DNA of 64,000 bases, taken from contig CH002036.1 of NCBI GenBank assembly GCA_000149265.1, positions 541,578 to 605,577 of the forward strand, given 5' to 3'. The notes under the pieces are model-generated. The model was not told the origin of the DNA, did not search any database, and worked only from the letters and a program-made list of their open reading frames with translations. This DNA is from Ciona savignyi (Eukaryota; Chordata; Ascidiacea; Phlebobranchia; Cionidae). Within the stretch, counting starts at the first letter, position 1; each line of letters opens with the position of its first letter. This document shows, piece by piece, positions 35,959 through 46,784 of this stretch. Both the position numbers and the translations under genes were made by a program.

Positions 35959-36770
35959 CAGTGATTATGAAAATGAAACCGAAATGAAACCAAATTCGAA
36001 CCGTCGCTTTCGGCTCCGGAATCAAGGTTCCACTTACCACATAACATTATGTCGAATAGTTGAGAAACTGATTTCGTGTGCAACTAATTGTGAAGATGGA
36101 AATTGACATTCGATCGAGCAACAATGTATTCCAAGGCCCTTTGTTGATCCGTCTAATACGATACCAGATTGTCACAATAGATTACGTTTGTCTAAGGATA
36201 TAGGTTGAACTTTTTTAAAGAGGGTTTTCTCTTTAGGTAGCTATCCTTTTGTTTTTTTATATTTATGGTGTTCTCTCTTTAAAATGTTCTCGCTTTGGGG
36301 GTTCTTTCTTTATTGGTGGTTATCCCATTATTAAGGCGTTCTCTTTTTTTATGGTTGTGCATCCAAGTCTTTAAATGTGACGAGATATTTGGTCTGATTT
36401 TACTTAAATACAACAATGTGTAATGCAAGCTAGTTAATTCTATAAACCTTTCACTTTTTAATTCACAGTGGAAAATGTGCTGGAACTCGTAGAATATCAA
36501 CCAGTGAAATTTAATATGGATAGTTTCGGTCGTCTTAAGTGACACTGTCCTTCAAATCTGCAGATTAACCACCCTTTGACAAAGGGGCTGTAAGAGCCCA
36601 AACGTACGACGTTAATCGTAAACCAATTAAATTATTCTTTAATTAAATAAGGTATTTATTGGAGTAAAATTTTTTTAGTCATTGTATATAAATGACTGCT
36701 TTGCTGAATAACAATGGTGGTGATTCCCCAATGTTTGTTTGGTTGGAAGCAGCATGTGCTAGGCTCACTT

Positions 36771-37140
36771 TAATATAAAAACACGTGTTTTAACTGCTGT
36801 AGTTTTGCCGTTTTATCTTGTCTCCTTAATTTAAAATAATTGGTTTATTCTTCTTTATTGTAACATTGTAACAAAGGAAAAAAAACTAAAGCAATTAAAG
36901 ACTTCAAATAAAATACGATAAAATAACAAATATTTATGCTCAACACAAATCTTTCATGTTGATTAATTGGATTTTTGACCTGTTTTGTCTTTAAAANNNN
37001 NNNNNNNNNNNNNNNNNNNNNNNNNNNNNNNNNNNNNNNNNNNNNNNNNNNNNNNNNNNNNNNNNNNNNNNNNNNNNNNNNNNNNNNNNNNNNNNNATCT
37101 TGTACAATATAAATAAATGCAAAAAAACAAAAATAGTTGT
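36771..37140. other. Spacer with assembly gap
   Basis: This is AT-rich sequence containing the 100-N gap 36997-37096. No gene is seen. Confidence 0.8.
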
Positions 37141-37146
37141 TTTATT
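37141..37146 (-). terminator. Poly(A) signal of the UNC93A-like gene
   Basis: AATAAA on the minus strand lies immediately after the stop codon at 37149-37147. Confidence 0.6.
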
Positions 37147-40100
37147 TCAAATTGTTCTTTTAACATCATATTCAGTTTGTCCTCTGGACCGATATTCAGC
37201 TATCCCTTAAAAAGTAAAAAGATTTAGAGGAGCACTGTCGAATTACCAATCCTATTGTTGTATACTTAATACATATCTATATATATGTATTAAGCTAATT
37301 AATAATGTGTAGTGTCGTCCTAGAGTCGAGTATGTGGACAAATCATTTCAGGTTCATCGCCTGAAACCAGTGGAATAATGGGACGTACTAAAATTGAAGG
37401 AAGATCTCAATCATGCACAATACACTGCAATGGCTTCGGTAATCCGACGGTGGGCGCGATGTTATACGATTACCCGTGTTATAACGCCCCTTGCGTATTA
37501 ACATTCATTAACAAATGATCAACCGTTCACCGGTTATTCCTACCGCTAGCAAAAAAATTATTCGCATTACCCTCTTACCGTAGCATAGCATTGAAAAGCA
37601 CAAAAGTCCGATTTGAATGTAAATCTTTACGTAAACGCACAGACTGGTACTCCAACCGTACTGGACAGCGATACCAACCAAAACCCATAGATTCCAAACC
37701 ACAAACGCGATGTCTTGATTTTCTGGAAAATGTTCGCCGTGCACAACTGTAGAGTATATATTTTTAGCTGAGAAGTGTTCATTTATAGGATAGCGTATGA
37801 TATTCATTTTATCCCCGTCAATGGAAAAATAAAAAATGGCGTTATCACGCGGGCAATCATCAGATTACTTCGCACCCATCGTTGTGTTTCCGTATAGCTA
37901 TTGTAGTGTGTTTGTATGATCAGTATTTATTTTTTTTTAAAAAAGTGGCTGTTTAATGAATTATTAAACGAAACAGCTCTTTTATGGCTAAAAAACCCCT
38001 TATACACATTTAAAAAATTAAAATGGATCATCCAGTATCTGAAATAAAGGTTTTTGTTTTTTCGTCTTTAAACGCGCTCACCTGAGGTTAAAATAATACT
38101 TGTTGTCTACTTTCCCAAAGACACAGCAGACTAACTAGCCACATTGGCAGAATCTTAACTTTCAAAAAAAAAACATTGTAGGATTACCGAACCTAGTACC
38201 TATTCAGTTAGCTAATTGATAATGTGTCGGACCGCAAGACAGTCGCGTATTTTGGGTAAGCCATTCGGGCTACATCGTCTAAACCCTGTGGAATAATGGA
38301 TTGAAGAGGGACTTAGCAGACTAACTAGCGGTTTTATTATAATTCTGACTTTTTGTTTAAATTCCATCATAATTCAAATTACGATCTAATTTAAATCGAA
38401 ATCCACTTACTGTTTATCTGCGGTTGCCAGAAGCCGTCTATGCATCCTACCGCTACAAAAATAACATAAACCAGCCAAGTAGTGGACGCTGTCGGGGTCC
38501 AAAATAGAAGGAACATGTAAGTCCCGATATCGAAGAGGAAAACAAAGAGAAAAGGAACTGTCCGCCCAACTATGCTCGTTAATTTGCAGCATAAGTAAGA
38601 AATGATTGCGTCGCAGGTAAAACCAATGGCTAAACATAGTCCAACCTGTAAAAATATGGCAACTAAGATACTTGTTGTTAGGATATAAAATAGGATGTTT
38701 ATTTTTATCCCGGTAAACGAAAAAAGAAACGTTATTATAATGGCAATCGTCATCTTGCCACGCGAATTCGCAGGATATGTTAGGACATGAATAATCGTCA
38801 GATCACCTCACGCCCAACCGGAACATGCAGTGTGCTGTGACGATTAAGACTTTTTTCTGTAGTTTTAAAGAAATTTTCAATATCTTTACAAAACTAGTTT
38901 AAAGTGGCTAAAAATGTTGATTATTCTAATTACCTCATTTTACGTTTACAGACACTGAAGATGATAAAATTATGTAACCAGTTTTAACCCCAACGTATTA
39001 TTTAATGTCTATGGTTTGCAGTACTGAAGATAAATTCTATTTGAATAAGGCGCTAACGATGTCTAGATAAATAGACGAAATATAAATCTCTAAAAAATCT
39101 GTGAGACTTGGTGAATTATTCTGTTTTGCTGTAATCACACCACAATGAAGAACTTGATTTCCATACAACGGGTTAATAATTTTAATAAAAATGTGTTGGT
39201 TTTCGCCTTCCTTTGATTAAAAGTTACCTTTAAATCATAGTTTGTACAGTGAGTAAGTAATAAAATCAAAATATTTCTTTCTAAAATGCAACTACACCAC
39301 TGACATGTTGTGCTTAGTGTTGGTTGCATCAAGTATTAATGGCAATCGTAGGAATGGGTAATGGAAAACATTCAGATTTTTGAACAAAAAATCAAAAATG
39401 GAAGCGGCAATTCTACCTGCGCAACTCCTAACATACATGAAGCGTACGCTCTCGGTAACTCGGCAAACATAAAGGACATGTACAATCCACTGTACAAGGC
39501 AAATGGCGTGATCAGCAACTGTTTTGGATTAATCATATGCTTGACAGTTGCCAGGACAGTTTTCTTTGCGAATTGATATGCATTCTGAAAGCAAAAAAAA
39601 TCTGAAATAATTTTTAAAAGTTTAAGAAATCATTCTGTAATAAAGCATTAAAGGGAATATTGTAGAGTTTCAGGCATTTAGTTAGTTAAAAGCGAAATAT
39701 TACAGTCCAGTCATACCATTTTTTTTTAAATGTAACCCTACTCTATACCCAATATATTAACAGTTTTTGGCATACAGGCGGTAATTGGCTGTAATATTTT
39801 ACCGGTCTATAAGTTTTGAACCCATGATAAGCACGCAACTAGTACAGGTTTTAATTAGAAATCGTTACATAATTTAGTCGATTTAACCATTCGGCCACAC
39901 AACTGTTTACATCCTTGGAAATTGTGTTTTAATGTTTAAGCCACACTGCCAAACACCGTCATTTTTTAAAAGTTAAAAATGATACGGAATTACATATAAA
40001 TTATTTCTCAATACAGTTCAGTACTTGTAGGGTTAGAGAGTATGTTAATAGTACTCGATAGTGGCGTGCCACCTGGTTGGAATTCATTGTACCAGCCATT

Positions 40101-43100
40101 ACGTTCTGACGGTTTGCACGTCATTTAGTTGTCTAAAATGAACAAATAAGTTAAATTGGTTTAGAAAGCATAGAATATTCATGTTTCAACCCATAATTAC
40201 TACACTCAGACAATATTGGAACAATTCATACCTCTTCATTTGTGGAACTGCCCAATTTAACTTCACCAGAATCCTTTACAACTTTTGAAAAGCTTGTCCC
40301 GTTAATATAAGTTTCTTTCAATTCCAGAGAAGGGTCGATTTTACCGACGAAAAACGTTATGAGTCCGATAGCGCAGAGCACAAGAAAACCCATCACTCCG
40401 ATCATAATGTACAATATCGTCTCGGACTGAGGTACGTATTGGTTCAAATTGGCGTTGGTTTCGTTCGGGTATTGGCAATCGTTAGATCCGCAAATAGACA
40501 GGTCGACGGTTGCATTGTTGTTGATGTCATTCCCGTTGTTGTCCGTTACGGTTTTACCAGCGTACAATATAGCGTAGCTTAGAAGATTTCCAAATGTCTG
40601 GAATATGTAATGCATTATCGTGTGAAAGTATAGTTTGAATTTGGAAATGGGGCACAGATGGACAGGTGATGTGCTTATCAAGGATGATTTGTGTACAAAT
40701 ATATATGATTGGGGCTTTGGAAATATTGCACATACGGGCAGGTGGTGTGCTTATTAAGGTTGATCAATGGGGAAAAAAATGTGTATGGTAGGGACTGGAA
40801 ATGTGGAACAAATGGACAGGTAACATAATTATCAAGACTAACTAAAGTACAAATATGTATATAATTGTGACTTTAGAAATGTTGGTCAGTTTAACCACTA
40901 TATATGTACTGTTGACTATATTTTTAGGCAAGTAGGGTCCCAGCTACGATTGGTATATTCAACGCCCGAAGTATATCGTTTGTTTAAAATTACTTCCTTG
41001 GTGGTTAAACTGACTAGCTAACCCATCCGTTTCCACTTGTTTCTAGTAGCTAGGTAACAAAGTGCGTGTCACACACTATAATAATAAACCATTTTGAATT
41101 GTTGGGATTAATTTTACTATCCCACTATAAAAACTTTCGGTTTGCAGTTTCTTCAACCTTACCTTTTGCTATATTTTATGCATGTTTGTAACGCCATATC
41201 TTTAAAGGGGCTTATAACTTTTTCTAAAGGGGCTTATAACTCTTATTTTTAAAGGGGCTTATATATCTTTAAAGGGGCGGTAAAATAAAATTCAGTACCT
41301 ACCTGACACATTTCGAAGCAGCAAAAGAAATAGCCGGTGAACTCTGAAATCACAACCACCGGGTCTTTGGTATTAAATTTTGCGAATCGTTTTGCGTAGT
41401 GAACCACAAATATCATCATCACAGGCCACATAGTAGCCTCACCCATACCTACCAGCACGCCAGCGGGAATGAGAATAAAATCGACTGGAATAATTTGGAA
41501 TTGTTATAACGTGTATAGGTCGGATGTACCACGTTTGGATTGTTTACAATCATTTATAATAAGTTGCGTCAAAACATGATTTTTACGGGATTTTGTACTA
41601 ATTTGATTTCACATGTTATTTATGCAGATACATGGATACTATAGGATATTTATGTTTATCCTTGTAAATATAAAAACCAAAGGGGTTAGCACGTAGTAAA
41701 TCGTCAGATCACCTCGCGCCCACCGTCGAGTTATCGGAACTATTGCAGTGTGATGTGTATGTTTTGGACGTAGTTCCATTTTAGTAGAATTCATTAACCC
41801 ATTGAGGATGAGGTTAGACGATGTCTGTCCGCTAAGTGCCTTGCCCAGCATAAACAGAACCAATGTTGGAGATTTTATTTAGCCACATCCTTTTTTTATG
41901 GAACACAAAAGACATCACTAGCAACAAAATAAGAAATGGTGACAAAAAAAACTTTAAAACTAGGCTGTAACATTAAAAAGTAAGTAACCGAAAAATATGG
42001 AAAAAATATAAATTCCATTCAAGTAATATATTAAAAACTACGTACCTAAAATACCCTAAAACTAAAAAGTATATACCCGAAAACAACGTATAAATAAAAA
42101 AAACTTACACTAACGTACCTGGATAGTAGTTGGCGACTATATACAAAAAATAGGTGATCGAGCAACCAAGAAAAATATATTTCGACTGAAATTTGCGAAG
42201 TAAAACCGGACTTATAACCACCCCGAATACAGCCGATGTACAATATGCTGCTGTCGTAGAAGCTGCCCCTGTGAAAAGTTAAGATATTAAACTCACGTTT
42301 ATCCGTGATTATAGGAAATTTGTGTTTTTCAATCTTTAGCGGGTTACCCATATTTAACCATACTTATTAGCTGCTTAAATGATTTTTGAAAGAAATTGTT
42401 ATCGTATCGAGGTGTACTAGCTCAAAATTGTTAAGCAAGAATTGGAGGGATTTGAGTTTGGGTGCCATATCCAAACCTTAATTTTAAGTTCTAAAAATCT
42501 AAGACTTCCTGTGGTTTTAAACGATAAAAATCATGCTGGCAATTCGACGTGTTAATACAGTTCTCATTAGCCAGTAAAGCCTACGGGTTTGTGTTAGCTG
42601 TTTTTACATTATACGAGTTTTTGTGTTACATGCTTATAGTTTCGAACCCATAATTATATCGTTGCAAATGCCGTTTTTGTATATAATTCGTTAGTGTATT
42701 GGTTGCGTTAACCATTCGGCCACACCATCGTAAAAACAAGGTCAGCCTCTATTACCTATGTCTCTATAATAACCTAACAAAATGACCAGTGTCAAGCCCA
42801 TACATTATACTTGTTGGTAACATGTAAATGCGCGACCTTTTTAATTTGATGGATAAGAGTGTTGCCTTTCAGAATCAAAACTGGTACATATATATCTCGT
42901 GGTGTGTACTTTGTGGCACAAGGTAATCTGGCGATTAATTGTGTGAAAACCCTCCCTTATATTATCGCAAGGTAATCAGAGAGTTGCTTGTGGGATAACG
43001 CTTCATGCTTTTTCCCATTTCCCCGGATCAATATAAATCTCCCAGATCTGACTTTACCAGCGTGCATATTTCATGTAGCCGTTTTATCCAATATATACTT

Positions 43101-43596
43101 TGTTGGTTTAGTCATTAGTGCGTCGTCTTTTAGCCGAGAGGTTTGAAACTGGTCGCTACCCAGTTGGTTGTGTTTTTGGACAAGGCATTTAGCGAACATT
43201 GCCTGAATCCAGCGAATTAATGGATTCTACTGAATTAAAGAAACGTGTGAATCTTACAAAACACACACTGCAATAGCTCCAGTAACCCGACGGTGGGCGC
43301 AAGGTAATCTAACGTTTGCACGTCTGTTAACCCTCTTGCTTTTCCCATCGACGGGGATAAACCTGAAAAACCTATCTAATTCAAAACAAACTAGTTTACA
43401 CAAGGAGTTATACCGTCCAATCATATAGAATTTACAGCAATATCTTACCTACGCCATCTTTTATGTTGATACTGGTCTGGAGACACAGCAGAGCGCTGTA
43501 TCCTGCAAATATGAGGGAATATGCAGCAAGAAATTTGACAAAATCGACCAATGTTTTTCTACGACTATCAACAAATTCCAAGTTTGACATTTTCAT
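37147..43596 (-). CDS. UNC93A: UNC93A-like membrane transporter, eight exons
   Basis: Exons are 43596-43449, 42268-42119, 41484-41303, 40597-40232, 39584-39417, 38645-38411, 37746-37579 and 37205-37147. Every junction is GT-AG and in phase, giving 491 aa (human UNC93A is 457). The product is a polytopic major-facilitator-type protein. Recognisable family segments include YSLIFAGYSALLCLQTSIN, SAVFGVVISPVLLRKF, GVLVGMGEATMWPVMMIF, FGNLLSYAILY, a Cys pair in CGSNDC within a large loop with several N-x-T sites, PFALYSGLYMSFMFAE and VGCIDGFWQPQIN. UNC93A relatives are membrane proteins linked to energy or ion homeostasis and their substrate is unsettled. The last exon (GIAEYRSRGQTEYDVKRTI) is chosen by phase and by its fit to the human YGLVE segment. 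Without it the frame would read through to a stop at 37510-37508. Confidence 0.9.
37350..37520 (+). repeat. SINE-A 3' part
   Basis: The body segment (ccagtggaataatggg, ccgacggtgggcgcgatg) lies in the last UNC93A-like intron. Confidence 0.6.
37795..37930 (-). repeat. SINE-A 3' part
   Basis: A tail-first fragment (gatattcattttatccccgt) lies next to exon 7 and opposes the 37350-37520 copy. Confidence 0.6.
38690..38840 (-). repeat. SINE-A fragment
   Basis: The fragment (tttatttttatcccggtaaac, cgtcagatcacctcacgccc) lies directly upstream of UNC93A-like exon 6. It makes the intron end look open in translation. Confidence 0.55.
39790..39910 (-). repeat. SINE-B copy
   Basis: Reverse orientation (ttttgaacccatgataagc ... 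taaccattcggccacac), in UNC93A-like intron 4. Confidence 0.65.
40640..40895. repeat. Tandem repeat, ~85-95 bp unit, about three copies
   Basis: Each unit repeats ggaaat ... gcaca/gaacaaatggacaggt ... ttatcaagg ... gtacaaatat. It lies in UNC93A-like intron 3 just upstream of exon 4. Confidence 0.6.
41195..41280. repeat. Short tandem repeat (aaaggggcttata)n
   Basis: Four copies of aaaggggcttata or close variants lie just downstream of UNC93A-like exon 3. Confidence 0.7.
41640..41855 (-). repeat. SINE-A copy
   Basis: A tail and body (aggatatttatgtttatcc through gtgccttgccc) without the tRNA-like head, in UNC93A-like intron 2. Confidence 0.7.
42630..42735 (-). repeat. SINE-B copy
   Basis: Reverse orientation (tttcgaacccataattatatc ... 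taaccattcggccacacc, edges only), in UNC93A-like intron 1. Confidence 0.65.
43105..43375 (+). repeat. SINE-A, nearly full length
   Basis: The head (ggtttagtcattagtgcgtc), B-box-like gtttgaaactggtcgc and tail (ggggataaacc) lie in UNC93A-like intron 1. Confidence 0.75.
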
Positions 43597-43699
43597 TTAT
43601 AATTTTTGTCTAAAAAAGATGTTTGAAATAGGGTTAGAACAAATCATACAATTGTACAATTGTGGTTTTTCAAGTCCTATCGACTAGCTTAGTGGATGA

Positions 43700-43895
43700 G
43701 TGTATATTTCCGCTAAACCTTGGTTAGGAAAATTACCCGAAACTTAGTAGAACAATGGGTTTAAAGGAACGTTTAAATTGTACAAAACACACTGTAATAG
43801 CTCCTGTAAGTCGACGAGAGGTAATCTGACGATTGCTCGTGTGTTATTGACCCTTGCGTTTACCTTACACGAGAATAAATATGAAAATTCTATCC
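43700..43895 (+). repeat. SINE-A 3' part
   Basis: A body fragment just upstream of the UNC93A-like first exon, ending gagaataaatatg and followed by ttctatcctatt. Confidence 0.6.
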
Positions 43896-44884
43896 TATTC
43901 ATTGTGGTCTGTTTTATATGAATATGTCAATTTTCTCGATGTAAGTTGCCGATTTAAGGTAATTTTAGCCGGCTTCACATCATTAAATTTTCTTTATAAT
44001 TTGTTCCTTTTTTGTAGTTTGCCTAGGATTAACACGACTGCGTACGTTATATTCAACAGTAATATTACACTGATGTGTTTAGCGACTATTTGTTATCATA
44101 TTTCTCTGTTCCTATGTCATGATATGTTTATTCAATAAACTATTAGCAATTAGGTGCAGTATATCACCATCTTACCAGACAAGCTTTAGTTTAAAAGCCA
44201 GGATTTGCTTGTTGCTTAGACCGTTTTTTATGTAAGCCTGTATATGTATCGGTGGCGTTAATCATTCGGCCACAGGACCGTACACACAATAAGAATAAGC
44301 ATATTTGTAGTAATAGCAACAAGCGCGCTGTTCAGAAAAAAATCGTTTTAACTATTTCCGTCTTTGTTACACGGCCTGTATTACCATACTGTCACAAGCA
44401 AGGTTTTAAAAAATATTGTGCGTTTATAAGACATGAGCAAATTTCTATTTATCTGATGGTGTTATAATTTCACTCGCGTTTGTAATGCAAAGAAAAGCAT
44501 AAACGATTTTAAACGGTATAATGACCGAATGGGTAACGCAACATTTAGCCTATAGTTCTACACCTGAACAGTCTTCTGGCCCATTATGTGTTTAAAACAC
44601 ACCCCGGTTAAAAAAAACATTAGAAAAAACAACTTGATTTTATAGCCTTCAAAGGGCGACATGTTTTCTACACTTAAGATAAATATTAGTAGACAACTGT
44701 GACTTGCTAATTCATAAAAATAGAAATGGATCTATCTTGCACTAAGACTCACATACACTCAATCTTGCATCCCCGGGCACGATTCAATGAAAACTGCTCA
44801 TGCATAAACTATTTGTTGTATTTGGATCTTTGTCGCCATCCGGCGGGAATAAAATTTTATCGGTTCAATATACACAAAACGGGA
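43896..44884. other. Spacer with two SINE-B copies
   Basis: No gene is seen. SINE-B copies lie at about 44170-44285 (reverse, taatcattcggccacagg) and 44515-44620 (forward, tgaccgaatgggtaacgc). Confidence 0.55.
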
Positions 44885-45190
44885 GGATAGGATAGGATAG
44901 GATATTCATGTTTATCCCCGTGAATGGGAAAACCAAGGGGGTTATCACACGGGCAATCGTCAGATCACCTCGCGCCCATCGTCGGGTTACCGGAGCTATT
45001 GCACTGTGTTGTGTATGATAGACACGTTCGGGAGTCGACTGCCTGACTGTTTACTGCAAACTTTATATCGTAACTAAATTTTCGTGTAGCCGAATGGTTA
45101 ACGCTGCCGATGCATATACCGAATTTTATACAAAAACTGACTGAGAGACGTGGGAACTTCGCTCGTTAGAAATATTAAAACTAAATTATA
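44885..45190. repeat. SINE-A tail (-) followed by SINE-B (+)
   Basis: The (ggata)n tail and the body of a minus SINE-A (44885-45045) are followed by a plus SINE-B (45085-45190, gtagccgaatggttaacgc). Confidence 0.65.
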
Positions 45191-46120
45191 AAGATATGAA
45201 TGACAGTTCACACCCTGAATGGGTAACTTCTTTTAAAACTATACGATGGCAAACAAAAACGACATCTGTGTGTGGTAATCAACAAAAAATATATTCAAAA
45301 CTTTTGAGATTAACATTTTTAAAATATAAATTGTTAATAAAATGACAATTGACGTATAAAATTATTAAAATTTACAGCATACAAATAACATTTTTAACCA
45401 AAAATGTAAACTGTGTTATCATATTATTGGATGTGGGTACTTTGTTTCTGGATATTTACCCTATATCTCGGCCATTAGACTGAGTAGATGACCTGCATTA
45501 TGCTTTCTGTCCTCACAAGTTATTTATTTGCGCTTATCTGTTGTTTGTCTTGTATGTGTGGTGAGGGGTACAAGACAATTTATCATTAATTCAGAAAAAC
45601 TCATTAATTAATGCTAACTTACCTCATTATTTAATGCTAACTTTGTTTATTTATGCTTACTTCATTAGTTCCATGCTTAAAATAATTTAATAATTTATAC
45701 AAAATCCATTAATTCTTAGGCCTACTGTTTCCCTCTGATAAGACTAAATAGTATCCTGTCTAGTCAAGTTAAATTTTGCATAAACTAAAGTACAAATTTT
45801 CACAAAGCTTTGGTTTGTGTCATTATCCATTCGTCATTACAGGTTCATAACTTAAACATTGGTCGCCGTTTAAACATTCTTAATGAATGCAATGTTATGT
45901 ACATACCAGTTCGTCTATTTAGCTCGGTAATGCAAACAGTCGTCAGATATTTTGCTCAGGTTAAGAGAACAGTGTTGTTGTTCTTACGTTTCCGACAATC
46001 GGAACAACCAATCCATCATGAAGAAAAATAATGTTATATTTCCAACGCAAGATATGGTGAATTAGTAAACACTGTGAAACTATTAACACGATCGGTTTAT
46101 ATAGCAATTTCTCTGAAACG
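45191..46120. other. AT-rich spacer
   Basis: No gene is seen. A run of irregular repeats of ttaatgctaactta-like sequence lies at 45580-45690. Confidence 0.5.
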
Positions 46121-46124
46121 GTCC

Positions 46125-46355
46125 AGGATATGATGTTAATATGTATTTCCGTAAATGGAAAAACGAATAATACCGGCCACCGTCGGGTTACCGGAGCTAT
46201 TGAAATGTGTTGAGTATAATTTAGACGTTTCTTTATTTTAGTAGAACCTATCAATTTCCGTTAAGTGCCTTGCCCAAGGACACCACCGACTAGACAGGTA
46301 ACTGTTTCGAACCAGAAATCTTTCGGATGAAAGGTCGACGTACCAAACACCCAAG
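46125..46355 (-). repeat. SINE-A copy
   Basis: A body with an internal deletion, including gtgccttgcccaaggacacc, upstream of the tubulin gene. Confidence 0.65.
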
Positions 46356-46784
46356 TTAATCTAGAGCTTGAGGTGGCTGGACAAAAAGGTCGATTTTGTC
46401 TTTTCAAAATTTCATAACCGGTGGTGTAGCATTCGCTCAACTTATAAAGGATAAAGTGCAGCAAAAATAAGTTATGTATTGATATGAAAGCAATAACATA
46501 GAGCGACTAAAATAAAGGATATACACATAATCAAGTCCTATGGACTGTTCGACATTGTAGCAAATATCGTGTGAACAGACTATAAAATAAATGCAGCGAC
46601 TGCGGAAACTTCTATATAAAAGAGCATCCGCTAAATGTGGTCGATAGATTCCACACAGTTTGCAGGATATGACAAATACCGACCCAAATTGTTTTAGACT
46701 TTGTCATTTATTCGACGATTATTCTTCAAACGAGTGTATCATTGCAGCACGTTTTATACGACAAGTTAGTCACTTTAATAAGTT

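Larger units (their letters stand above)
26631..36770. repeat. Tandem duplication unit 3 (partial, heavily invaded)
   Basis: The start (26631-27085) matches the starts of units 1 and 2. Homology resumes at about 32735 (actagaacggatgacacc) and runs through the family-1 copy 3 gene to about 36765 (gcagcatgtgctaggct). The middle is replaced by a SINE, a P element and another inverted-repeat element. The family-2 part of the unit is absent. Confidence 0.8.
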
